64,000 nt of DNA from Diorhabda sublineata (Eukaryota; Arthropoda; Insecta; Coleoptera; Chrysomelidae), in assembly GCF_026230105.1 (NCBI RefSeq), contig NC_079476.1, positions 4,919,209-4,983,208 of the forward strand, given 5' to 3'. A model generated the notes under the pieces. The model searched no databases, was not told where the DNA came from, and saw only the letters and a list, made by a program, of their open reading frames with translations. The translations under genes were made by a program, and so were the position numbers. Of this stretch, positions 12,320 to 21,970 are shown in pieces. Within the stretch, counting starts at the first letter, position 1. Every line of letters starts with the position of its first letter.

Positions 12320-12390
12320 GTTGATATCAAAATTTTTCGATTCTCGATACCGATACCTAAAAAATCGATTCTCGATAACATCGATGTATA
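12320..12390. repeat. hAT-like element end (left), CGATTCTCGATA motif
   Basis: Contains cgattctcgataccgatacc (12338-12357) and again cgattctcgataacatcgat (12365-12384). The same motif recurs inverted at 14087-14172. The start (gtgttgatatc) and the far end (rc: ggatgagtcgat) look like a degenerate inverted-repeat pair. Flanking ctagtaga (before 12315) and ctagttcc (14170-14177) share only the first five bases, so a target duplication is doubtful. Confidence 0.45.
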
Positions 12391-12967
12391 GGGCGGATGT
12401 AATTTGGGCGCTAAAGGATTGATGTACTTTTTACAACAGGTAAACTAAGCGCCAGGACGGAAGGGTCATTTTAATCCTATGTGTATTTTGGGCGCTAACC
12501 GACTGAAGTACATGATTTAAGAAATACAGTTATTTATTAAATCACCGACATTTATAATAAGATATATTTTTGTATTTTTAGATTTTCCTATAAGAGAAAT
12601 GACCTATTATCAAGGTCTGAAAAAATTTACCGTTAAAGGGGGCTACTTTGCACTTTATTTAAATGAAAAATCTGCCCTTAATAAAGTTTCCTCAAAACAT
12701 TTTTGTAACACTCTACAGAATAAAGTAAATTTTATATTTCTTTATATTTTTATTTAGTACCTAAGTACATATTGCATATAAAATAAGAGATTTACATAAC
12801 CTAACCTAACCTAACCTACTTAAAAATCTATCAAGTTTCCCTCTATTGGTTTATTTTATGACTCGACATACCTGCACTTCTTAGCGCCGAAAATACATGT
12901 CGGATTATCTACCCTTCTTGGTCAGACAGGTAAAGAAGGATGGTTAGCGCCCAAATTACACCCACCG
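12391..12967. mobile_element. 577-bp non-autonomous inverted-repeat element, 8-bp TSD
   Basis: Left end gggcggatgtaatttgggcg and right end (reverse complement) cggtgggtgtaatttgggcg form imperfect terminal inverted repeats of about 24 bp. They are flanked by identical 8-bp copies of gatgtata at 12383-12390 and 12968-12975, which is direct evidence of insertion. A second, subterminal inverted pair lies inside: gtgtattttgggcgctaacc at 12481-12500 against ttagcgccgaaaatacatgt at 12882-12901. There is no transposase. An 8-bp duplication fits hAT, P or Merlin superfamilies; the GG-type end leans towards Merlin, but this is inference. The element sits inside the CGATTCTCGATA repeat, so it is younger than that repeat. 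Confidence 0.8.
12798..12818. repeat. Short CCTAA (TTAGG) telomere-type run
   Basis: Four consecutive CCTAA units, the complement of the TTAGG telomere repeat common in insects, inside the 577-bp element. Four units is short enough to be chance or an internal relic; no claim of telomere proximity. Confidence 0.6.
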
Positions 12968-13302
12968 GATGTATAATAGCCCCTTGTAAAAAACATTCTC
13001 TTATTAGAAACATATTCATAATTTATGTCAACAACCTACAAACCAATTTTAAAATATCTACGCCTATACATTTCGCAATTTCGCAAATATGTTATGGTTT
13101 TTGTATCAAACATCAAAATCATTATCCAAGTTATTTTAAAATCAGGATTTTTCTACACTCTACACCTAATATATCAAAGACGATATGTAACTATTTTGTC
13201 TGCCCAATAAATGTAGCGAGGCAGCCTGTTTTTTAAACGAAGACAAATATTTTAACAAATGAGTTTTCAAAATATGATAACATTGATTTTGATAACTGGA
13301 TT

Positions 13303-14068
13303 GAAATAATTATTTGTATCCCCAAGGACTGAAAGTGCTACTTTGTTGGATGAGTCTGAAAATTGTGAAACGAGCGAAACGAGGCGAGCAACAGACGAGT
13401 CCAACAAAGTAGTATTTCACAACATTTTTTAGACGATACATAAAATCCAAAACTGTTTCAATTACACTGAAGTTTTTCATCTTTTTGCAGAGTACCCTTT
13501 GTTTTATTTCTTCAGGAAATTGATGAGTTTTGGATATTTGTCGATGTGAACACCTTGTTCTATTGCGAAAGTACTTTTAATCATCGAGAATGTAGACTAT
13601 AAAGTAGAACTTGTCCAGATTTTAGATTTTTCTTAAAACTAAGCGATCACTACTTTTTCCGTTGGGTTTTTCGCCTTTTTCTGGTGACACTCCTTCATAA
13701 AGAGTTCGTACTGTTTTTCGTACTTTGCACGAGATTTATCCGGCAACAAATTGAGAACGGCCACATTGCTTTCTTCGGTGAGATCTGGTGGCGTGGATTC
13801 GAGTAACTCTTCATCGCTGATGTTCTCTGTTTCGTCATCATGCATTGTTATTCATTAATTTAGACACAACTTCGGATAAAACAAAAAATTAAAAATTAAA
13901 AAAAAATGTTAACTGTCAACATTGAAGTGGCTAGAGTAATATTTAAGGAAGTTTAAATTGTCTACTCCAGAGCGTCCCGAAAGTGTTTTGCAGTACGGAA
14001 CTATCACTTTAACTACATGGAACACTCAAAACGGTATGTAAATGAACACAGAACGAATAATTTTCAAG
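13303..14068 (-). mobile_element. Tyrosine-recombinase (Crypton-like) element, core-deleted copy A
   Basis: The minus strand starts with ATG at 13845 and reads EELLESTPPDLTEE and then NLLPDKSRAKYEKQYELFM, the N-terminal SAM-like part of an arthropod tyrosine-recombinase gene. After a stop near 13639 it continues in broken frames as DKYPKLINFLKK (near 13510) and GYSAKR. The catalytic R-H-R-Y core never appears: the sequence passes straight to a non-coding end whose strand folds on itself (ctactttgttgga against tccaacaaagtag). About 220 bp upstream of the ATG (13850-14068) is shared with copy B at 18046-18990. Same family as the longer copy at 20764-21970, which has NLLPEKSR at the same point. 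Confidence 0.75.
13338..13413. repeat. Imperfect hairpin at 3' end of tyrosine-recombinase copy A
   Basis: Arms 13338-13358 and 13393-13413 are complementary at 18 of 21 positions (ctactttgttggatgagtct against agacgagtccaacaaagtag). The loop holds gaaacgagcgaaacgaggcg. Copy B keeps only one clear arm. The longer element has a comparable but different structure at 21894-21966. Confidence 0.6.
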
Positions 14069-14086
14069 TTTTTTCGTCCATTTATT

Positions 14087-14172
14087 GGTATCGGTATCGA
14101 CTTTTTGCGATCGATTCTCGATACCGACACCAATGTCCAAGAATCGGTGATATCGAGAATCGACTCATCCCT
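14087..14172. repeat. hAT-like element end (right), CGATTCTCGATA motif
   Basis: Holds ggtatcggtatcga, gatcgattctcgatacc and tatcgagaatcgactcatcc, which together mirror 12320-12390. On the reverse strand the end reads ggatgagtcgattctcgata, similar to the ends of some hAT elements. Everything from about 12315 to 14170 may therefore be one older element that received later insertions. Confidence 0.45.
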
Positions 14173-14179
14173 AGTTCCT

Positions 14180-14700
14180 ACCAACAGCCACAATATTACT
14201 TGTACAGAATGTATAGAAAGAATTTACATAAGGACACTTACATAACGGTGAAGCTCGTCCAAACATACATAAAAGTATCTTAAGTGCTTTGTACATGGTC
14301 AAATTATTTGTGAAACCTTTTCTTTTTTCCACAAACGTGTTTGTCAAACAATTTAAATGCTTGACGCGTTCGACGGAAATTTTTATTTACGGTGTATTTG
14401 ATGAAGCGTTTATTGAAAAATAGTGTCTCAGTTATCGCCTTGAATCCATGAAAAACACAAATGCGAAGAATGACACAGAATAAAGTAACATTTCTTTTGC
14501 AATTTAGTACCGTAGCTGTCGATGATTAAGACAATAATATGAAAGAATTACGTGTATGAAAATGAGGGAATCTTCAGAATCAAGGATATAAATAATCTTT
14601 TAAAAGCTGGTATACAAATACGAAAACAAACGTTTTGCTCAAATAACTAGCTTCAAAAAAACATGGATTCGTTAAAGAGATTCGAGCAATTCAGAACAGA
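14180..14700. other. No recognised gene
   Basis: A+T-rich sequence with no recognised coding family or repeat. Confidence 0.4.
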
Positions 14701-14705
14701 CGCAA

Positions 14706-15085
14706 TGTTACGAGTTCATCTTCGACATAAGCCGTGAAGCCAGCCCCGTCCGTTTATAATGAAAGTCTAAAATTCGGCGAAAGCGGAATTCGTTTGAGGT
14801 CTTTTTTTATAAATGCTTTCATCATAGCAGCCGCTTGGTTACATTTTTCTTTAATTAATTTCAGGAAGGTCTTTTTATTTATTTGTTTCGTTTGTTTGCT
14901 TTCTAGAATCTTCGAAAAATTCGTTTTGGGTATATGAACGAGGTTATTTAGCGAAGTTAGTTATAGTAAAAGCAACCATTAAATTTGAATAATTAGTTAA
15001 TTATTAGTGAGTAATTAATTGTAATATTACGTAGTTAAGTCTACTGTAAGTGTTTAAATAAATTTAGTGAGTAAAAGACCCATTA
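14706..15085 (+). repeat. Solo-LTR-like repeat, copy 1
   Basis: Starts TGTTACGA, as many Ty3/gypsy-type LTRs do, and matches copy 2 at 56545-56965 in the same orientation. Shared blocks include gaagccagccccgtccgttt / taaagccggtcctgttcggt, the atttctag..tttttatttatttgttt region and the closing gtttaaataaatt. There is no internal retrotransposon sequence next to either copy, so both look like solo LTRs. The 3' limit is approximate. Confidence 0.5.
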
Positions 15086-15429
15086 GACACTGCAACTGGA
15101 TAACTTCAAATTCCTTTACTAAATATGGAAACTAGAAATATATAAAAGGCAAGCCCACATTGTAAAGCTCAGTTTATAAACGTTTACGCTCGCACCCGAT
15201 CTAATACTCTCGCTCGCGTTCAACATAAATTAAAGAGTGATATATACTAACGCACGCGCTCGCTAATTTTTATGTTCGAAGCTCGCGTTCCAGAACCTAG
15301 CTAATGAAAACAAAATTCCATTGTTTTATAATATTGTAGTTCGGTGTTTTGTTTTCTGGCTCTATTTATCGAGAGAGAGATAGAGGGAGAAAGAAGCTTT
15401 ATTTTATTTTATAATTTTATCGAGAAAGC

Positions 15430-15945
15430 AACACAATTTTATATTAGGTATTATACAAATATGAAAAATATAAAATAATGGTAAATTGTAGAATTCTGCC
15501 ACAGATAAATGAGGTCTTTCAAGCAGAAATGTCTTTGTTAATATGTATACCAAAAAACTTGATCGAATTTAAGGAGCGTATCAAGTCACTGTTGAGTTTT
15601 CAAGCTGGTAAAGCTCCTTTATAAGATAAAACTAAAGTTTTCTCAGTTTTTAAACTGAGACCGTTCGCGTCAGACCGGAACTTAGTAATGAGATCTCTGC
15701 CTATGGTAGATTGGTGTCATTTGCTGATAAAGTGAATTTGCCATTAATTTGTAATTCTATGACATCATTAATGAATAGCAAAAAAAGAACTGAACCCAAA
15801 ATTGAACCCTGAGGTACACCATTGGTGGCTGGCAATTTACTTGGAGCTTTTCCATTAGCTCTTACCAATTGCTTCCGACATTCAATGGAAGATACAAACC
15901 ATTTTAATACAAAATCCCAAAATAAGTGAAGCCGTATAAACATAT
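15430..15945 (-). mobile_element. Non-LTR reverse transcriptase fragment
   Basis: Minus-strand RT core. NGVPQGSILGSVLFLLFIND (15760-15820) is motif B with the following helix. LSANDTNLP at 15701-15730 is the active-site motif, where the usual A-D-D reads A-N-D, so the polymerase site is broken. Downstream frames continue with KTKVLSYKGALPALKL and IKFFGIHINKD (15540-15640), the thumb. Spacing fits a Jockey or CR1-type element; the rest is missing. The frame at 15882-16070 upstream is not recognised. Confidence 0.85.
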
Positions 15946-15949
15946 ATGT

Positions 15950-16600
15950 TGGGCAAACTTTGAATTGCCGATTTCATTTCTTTTTCAAATTTTACCAAGA
16001 CATACAGGCAAAAAATACCTGTAAACGGTGCTATCTGGGCTAATATTAGGTTTTCCTGCACACCAATCAAAAATGGTTGTTGAATTTTTGGTATTAATTT
16101 TAATGCATTTCGTTTATTTCCTGTTTATTTTGTGTTGTGTGAAATAGTCAAAACTAATGACTAATTAGCAACAATACAGTACAAGGGATTGAAGTTTACC
16201 ACTTCACAGCTTCATTGATGTAGTTTTCCCCTCGTACGATTAAATGTAACGGTAGATGAATGAGTCGAACGCTTTTTATTTGACCAAACCAAACGAGACG
16301 ACAGAATCTACGCTAACAATAGACCAATTACCGATGAAATGATATACGGTCCCGACTAATAACTTTGTGATACTATAATACTGATACGACCTATCAATAA
16401 GAATTGCTTGAAATATACAGTTTGTCCGATACGTTAAGCAACGGGAATTGATGGGTAAGATATGGAATATATTTATCGATCGAATATTTTTAATTGTTAA
16501 CGTTTTATTGTTATAAATTGATGAACTCTGTTATTTGAAAGGAAGACGTATCATAAAGTCACGAAATTTAATGGTTTGGAACATATCATTTGTTGATGTT
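15950..16600. other. No recognised gene
   Basis: A+T-rich. The adjoining 15168-15300 stretch (before the RT fragment) has repeated cgctcgc words, and no family is recognised in either. Confidence 0.35.
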
Positions 16601-16659
16601 AAAAAGTGGCTGACAATCTAATTTTTTGACAGAACGTGAAACAAAATTGAATATAGCAG

Positions 16660-17285
16660 TTAAAGAGGTATTAGGATGGCCGTTTTTTTCTCAGCCTCCG
16701 ATCGCTCCGTGCAGACGCTACGCGGGCAGAAGAAAGCGGGTAGGCGCTGTAGGCGACTGCGAAGCTCTCGCACTACACACTTCGTCATTGTTGACATTGA
16801 GGCATCAGTCGGCGTTGTGCTATGTCCGCCATTATTGATGCTCCCTTCAGGTGAGATTCGTTTTCTACAGACCATAGTGCTGCAGAAATCCATTGGGGAA
16901 TGAATCGTGTGTATGGGAAAATGTTCATGAGTCGAAAGTTTAAAGATGTCCTTAATGATGTGCATGATGAAGGGGGTCAAGGATGCAAATCTGTCGTTTC
17001 ATATGACCTGGTTCAAATAGTTGACAGAATGGTTAAATAAAACCGCAGATTCACCATTACTGTTTTCATCTTTTTCCTGACCTGAAAAGGTGGCTGAGTG
17101 GGAAGCACTTTAAAAACAATGAGGACCTTCAAACCAAGGTCAAGGACTACTTGAATTCATTGGCGGCAACTTTCTTTGGAGAGGTTATTGAAGAACTTGT
17201 CCACAGATATGACAAATGTCTCAATCTCTTCGGTACCAATCGTTAGGTAATAAAATTATTGTTTTATATGAACTTGTCTTTTATT
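16660..17285 (+). mobile_element. mariner deletion derivative
   Basis: Plus-strand mariner lacking its middle. A G+C-richer leader (16675-16830) precedes GEIRFLQ near 16852. Frameshifted N-terminal blocks follow: DVHDEGGQG near 16960, then SYDLVQIVDRMVK and NRRFTI near 17000-17055. The sequence then jumps to LTF..DLKRWLSGKHFKNNEDL, DYLNSLAATFF and ELVHRYDKCLNLFG (17070-17245), the C-terminal tail. The whole catalytic core between the HTH linker and the third Asp block is gone. The leader reads in three frames, giving short artificial frames on both strands, including 16660-16980 on the minus strand. Confidence 0.8.
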
Positions 17286-17395
17286 TATAACGTATCGGAA
17301 GTATCGGGAGTATCAAAAAGGTTTTAGATAAGGTAAATGAGCAAACATACTGTAAAATGACTGATTGAAAAATGCTATGAGCACAGTATTAGTAT

Positions 17396-18045
17396 GCAAA
17401 TCCCATTCATCAACTTCAAACAAGCATTCGACAGTCTAAAAAAGGAGGTCAATTATAAAAGACATGGAAAAACTGCAAGTACTCCAAAAGTTGATACGAT
17501 TGGTGAAAATAACTATGCCATATTCTAGAGGAAGGGTAATGACAGAAAAAGCACCATCTGAGGAATTTGTAATAAATGCAGGGGTAACTCAAGGTGATGG
17601 ACTCTCAGTGATATCATTTAGCATTGTAGTGGAAATGTAATATCGATGAAATTATTATGAAAAACCCAATAGAAATAATAGCATATACTTATAATTTAAC
17701 TGTAATAGCAAGAGACCGATAAATTCTTGAAGAAACATCAGAAAAAATGTAGAAAAGGCAGGAAATATAAGATTGAAAACAAATCAAAAAGAGAAAATAT
17801 ATGGAAATTGAGAAAAGTTCGCAAACAAGAAACAGTGAAGATAAATGATGTCAGAAGTAGTCGATACCTTTAAGTATTTAGAAACAATAATAAGCAACAA
17901 AAATGTCACACAGAATGAGACCAAGACAAAAAATTCATGCAGGATATACAGCAAAACTGTAAAATAGTTACATACGCAGTGGAAGATCAGATTGTACTGG
18001 AAGATACTCAAATTCTAGGTGAACGTGACTGGAGCAAACATAAGC
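17396..18045 (+). mobile_element. RTE/CR1-type non-LTR reverse transcriptase relic
   Basis: Plus-strand RT spread over all three frames. Blocks in order: INFKQAFDSLKKEV (motif A) near 17405, SRGRVMTEKAPSEEFVINAG near 17525, VTQGDGLS (motif B) near 17585, and IIAYTYNLTVIARDR near 17672. In the last, the A-D-D of the active site is lost. DTFKYLETIISNKNVTQNE and IHAGYTAKL follow near 17865-17960. The order and spacing are those of a retrotransposon RT. It is cut at 18045 by the tyrosine-recombinase repeat, copy B, which therefore may have inserted into it. Confidence 0.85.
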
Positions 18046-18990
18046 AGGAAAATAGTTATTTGTATGCCAAGGACTGAAAGTGCAACTTTGTTGGACGAGT
18101 TTAAAAATTGCGAGACGAGCAACAGATGACAGACATTTTTTATACGACGCATAAGATCGAAAACTTTTTCAATTACACCGAGGAAAGAAAATAAGAAAAT
18201 TATACACTTTCGCGGTCACCTGGTTTTTTGGCTCTAGAAAATCGAAAAATGGATGGATTTTAATGATTTTGGTCTCAAAATGTTCCATTTTACGGCGGAT
18301 TAAAAAAAATACGAAAATTAAAAAAAATAATTATTTTTTACAGTTTCATGACTTTAAATGCAAAAAAATGACTTTCTACATATAATCCTTCGTAACTGTT
18401 TCTGACGTCGTGGAATCAAGTTCGTATATTTTTTTTTCGCAATTTACATAAAAAAAATTCAAAAAAGTTAATTTCATGAAACTGTAAAAAATATTTATTT
18501 TTTTTAATTTTCGTATTTTTTTTATAAATCCGCCGTAAAATGGAACATTTTGAGACCAAGATCATTAAAATCCATCCATTTTTTTAGAGCCAAAAAACCA
18601 GGTGACCGTGAAAGTGGATAATTACCGAAAATAAATACATAATAAAAATAGAAAATTGTAAACATCAGGTGGCGTGGATTCGAATAACTCTTCATCGCTG
18701 ATGTTTTATTTTTCATCATGATTCATTGTTATTCATTAATTTAGACAAAACTTCGGAAAAAACAAATAATTTCAGAAAATTAAAAATTTAAGGTTATGCA
18801 GAATCATCAAAATGAAACTGTCAACTGTCAACATTGAAGTGGCTAGAGTCACATTTAAGGAAGTTAAAGTTGTGTACTCCAGAGCGTCCAGAAAGTGTTT
18901 TGCAGTACGGAACTGTCACTTTCACTACATGGAACACTCAAAACGCAAGTTTCGGTATGTAAATGAATACAAAACGAACAACTTTCAGAT
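18046..18990 (-). mobile_element. Tyrosine-recombinase (Crypton-like) element, core-deleted copy B
   Basis: Second copy of the repeat at 13303-14068, same orientation. The minus strand keeps the start and NISDEELFESTPPD (18670-18730), then diverges after about 21 codons. The shared ends are 18046-18180 (against 13303-13480) and 18660-18990 (against 13786-14068). Between them sits a foldback element (18198-18623). It shares with copy A the same tail sequence attached after loss of the catalytic core, which suggests that the deletion predates both insertions. Confidence 0.7.
18198..18623. mobile_element. Foldback / long-inverted-repeat MITE (about 426 bp)
   Basis: Arms of roughly 150 bp (18198-18352 and 18475-18623) are inverted and nearly identical by eye. 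Outer ends read cactttcgcggtcacctggt and, on the other strand, cactttcacggtcacctggt. The arms continue through ggatggattttaatgat and ccattttacggcgga. The centre is about 120 bp and non-coding. No unambiguous target duplication is visible: the inverted match extends into attat on both sides. The high arm identity suggests recent insertion or gene conversion. It interrupts tyrosine-recombinase copy B. Confidence 0.85.
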
Positions 18991-18999
18991 GATAGAGAC

Positions 19000-19590
19000 C
19001 GAAAGTAGTCGAAACGTCAAATTTTTATCTGTCTCAGCATTGGCCAATGTATAAGAATGAAAATTAACTTTCTTCAGATTAAAGTATTATCTACAGTAGA
19101 GGTGTATTGCGACACTCTCGACCCTCAATCTTTTTTTCCATTTTGAGACATTATTAGAAGGTCTTGATTATCCAAGTAGAAATTTCATACTTATATACTC
19201 ATAGTTAGTATTGAAACATTAATAATTTTTGAAATCTATTGTTGTGAAACAACAATTTTGCATTTTAGTAAGTTTCTAGTATTTATAAGTAATTATAGTT
19301 GCACTAATGTATTTTAAATTAATTTCTAACAGTAAATCCCTCTTCCAAATGTCCTCTATTTGTCTTGGTTACGCCAGAGCAGGTATTTGGTCTCAAATAC
19401 TAAAGTTCGCTCTATTTATTACAACCAAATAGTGTTATCTACTCTAAGTGGCCAGCAGGTAATTTATAATTCTTCTACTGCAAAAATATATTATTAGGAA
19501 TCGAGTAAAATTTTTAGATCTACGAGTACCGTCTTGTTTCAAATGGCATATCTAAAATATTTAGAGAGTTCCTTCCAATTCGCGCATCTC
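19000..19590. other. No recognised gene
   Basis: No recognised family; A+T-rich with short random frames. Confidence 0.4.
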
Positions 19591-19599
19591 AGTACTTTC

Positions 19600-19860
19600 A
19601 GGTCTTCATAATTTGATCATACTATATAAATTTTGATTTTCCTTTCGATCTTTTTTCTATTTGTCGCCAATATATGATCTTTTCAACAATGATCTTTTCT
19701 TCGTGAATGTCTATTAGTCTATGTGCTTTTGCGTAATTAAGAACGTCTTTCTCCTTCCATCTAGTTCCTTATTTCGTGGTTCATAAGTATTTGGTATTTA
19801 TTTTCTTGAAGTTTTTGTAGTCCTAGGATTCGTTCCATTATTTTTAGATTTTCCATTAAT
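19600..19860 (-). mobile_element. Possible RTE-type retrotransposon C-terminal fragment
   Basis: On the minus strand, MENLKIMERILGLQKLQENK is followed by YQILMNHEIRN, then in another frame EDVLNYAKAHRL. This resembles the post-RT tail of RTE-like elements (M..L..MERKILR.I.GP, then E..D...AKA.RL). The match is by pattern only and there are stops. A profile search would decide. Confidence 0.35.
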
Positions 19861-19869
19861 CATATTATA

Positions 19870-20760
19870 TAATTATTAAAAATTCATAATTAAAATAGAT
19901 TTCACAATTTACAAGATTGTTATCCTGTTTTCACTCATTTATCTGAATATAAAGTAATCGCCATTCAAACGCGTTCATATTAAAATTTTAATTATACAGG
20001 AAATGCTCGAAAACTTTTTCAATGAGAATGCTCGGGAGCATTCTCGGTAGAAACACAAAAATGAGACACGCTGTACAACAACGACAACGAATACGGAGCA
20101 CCTGTTTCGTTCACGTCTTTTGTTTTTAGATAGCCAATTAAAACAATAATAAATCGATGATGATCGGCTCTTTTGGAACGAAACGGGATTCAACTACTAA
20201 ACAATGGCGTAACGATTTTCCAGTTTGTTTTGATCACGTTGAAAATACGAGAACAAATATGCTCGAGTCGTGAAAGGAGATTTTTCAAAATGTTTATATA
20301 AATATATATCAAGTAGGAGTTCAACCGAGTAAGAAAATAATTCAATGGAAGTTATTGGATTATACTGTTGAGAGGATTTGTATTTTTAGCCAAAAAAGGT
20401 ATGAAATTATCCTAAAAAATAGTTAGAACTAGCTATTTGTTCAGTGATATTCTAATTTGAGGGTTCCATCCGTAAAGTGAGAATCTGGAAGAATGTCAAA
20501 ATCGCTTTTTTTACGTCCGTTATAATATTCACGTTTTTTTTTTTCATTAATTTGCATTCATAAAGAATGTAGATTCTGAATCGATCAAAAAGCGTGAAAA
20601 AAAAGTACCGTAACGTGTCATTTTTCAACACAATTATAAAATTGATTTATCAAAATAGTGGAATGTGAAAGATTTCTTTCTCATGTCAATTCGTTTTTCC
20701 GATAAATTGCCACACTTTTATTTCTTGATATTCGTTAAAGAAAATCCGTTTTGTGTCTAA
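19870..20760. other. No recognised gene; one short perfect palindrome
   Basis: Holds the 22-bp near-perfect palindrome gagaatgctc-gg-gagcattctc at 20024-20045. Otherwise A+T-rich without recognised coding sequence. Confidence 0.4.
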
Positions 20761-20763
20761 TTA

Positions 20764-21970
20764 AAAGGAGTGTAGTATCATCATTAGTGATGGAGAGTAA
20801 TAGTGAAGAAACTGCACACCAGAAGATGTTGAAGCGGCTATTGCAGCGACTACGAATCTTCTCCCTGAGAAATCCAGGAACAGTATTTAAAGGAATATAA
20901 TTCTTTTATGTAGAAGTCTTAAACACTTTGGTTGACTTATTCAAAACTGAAAAGCACCATAATGGTAAATAACGACGTAGACATCGGTAAATACTCGAAA
21001 CTCTTTACATATTTAAAATATAAATCAGTTGAATCCAGTAGACCCAAAAAATCTAAAATATTTTCCCGTGAAGAAATTAATAAGTTCCAGACGATAATTA
21101 TCTCATGCATAAGGTATGACAGCAAAAAATTTAAATGTAAGCTTAGATATTATTTGTGACATCTTTCAAGTTGCTTTAATATTTGGAATTGCAGGAGGTC
21201 TGCGGTGGGAGGAATTATATAAAATGAAGTGTAACGATATTAATAATACCGGAAATGATTTGATTATCACAGTACCTGTTACAAAAACTCATGTTTAACG
21301 TCGATTTACTGTTATTAGTGAAATATCTGACAATGGATTGAACTTGGTAAACATTTATAAAAACCAACGACCCACAAATGTCCAAACAGATCGTTTCTTT
21401 TTGCAGTATAGAAATGGAAAATGCAAAACCCAACCTCTGTAGGTATTAATAACTTTTCAAAAAACATATTTTAATTTACCTAATTAAAAAAACTACTCTT
21501 GGCATACATTTCGACTCTTTTTGGTGGTGACATAATTCAACTAAAGAATCACGATGGGTGGAAATCCAGCATAGTTACGGAGGGTTACGTAGACGACTCA
21601 ATAAAAAACAAAATGGATTCCACAGTGAAAATTTCAAGAATTAGTTCGACTTCAAGAAACACTGTAAATGTTCACGATCCTACCAACAATCCAATAGGTA
21701 CTAATACAACTAACTAGACTAAATAGACGATGTTATTTCTTTGAACTCGTTAAATGTTGTCAATTCAAGTACCAATATTAATGTAACTTTTTCTTCACTG
21801 CAAATTAATAATCCTCACAGTTGTTATTTTAATATTAGTATTACAAAATAAAAATTGATAAAAGTTTTGTGAAATTTTTTGTGAAACTCGTGAGTAAAGT
21901 AACTTTTTTTTCACTCGCTGCACTCGCCTTCGGTCAAACTGTCCTGCTTGTGCTGCTTGTGTTACTTTAA
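20764..21970 (+). mobile_element. Tyrosine-recombinase (Crypton-like) element, longest copy
   Basis: Plus-strand degenerate gene starting at ATG 20790. N-terminal PEDVEAAIAATTNLLPEKSR and YLKEYNSFM are followed by TYSKLKSTIMVNNDVDIGKY and RPKKSKIFSREEINKF (20935-21080), the core-binding domain. The catalytic domain follows. IFGIAGGLRWEELYKMKCND carries the first Arg (codon 21203-21205). VPVTKTHV probably holds the strand Lys. HTFR (His 21503-21505, Arg 21512-21514) is the HxxR box. HDGWKSS and EGYVDDS carry the last His/Trp position and the nucleophile Tyr (21586-21588). All catalytic positions are visible, but stops and a frameshift just after HTFR inactivate the copy. The 3' region folds (21894-21966). 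Arthropod repeat family; in vivo mobility is inferred. Confidence 0.8.
21894..21966. repeat. 3' stem-loop of tyrosine-recombinase element
   Basis: Arms taaagtaac (21894-21902) and gttacttta (about 21959-21967) are perfectly complementary. Between them lies cactcgctgcactcgccttc. Layout (short stem, loop rich in ctcg words) resembles the hairpin at 13338-13413 at the same end of the sister element, although the stems differ in sequence. Confidence 0.5.

Noticed and set aside
16660..16980. 106-codon minus-strand frame with Arg/Ser richness
   Set aside because: Lies antisense to the G+C-richer mariner leader and N-terminus; no own motif.
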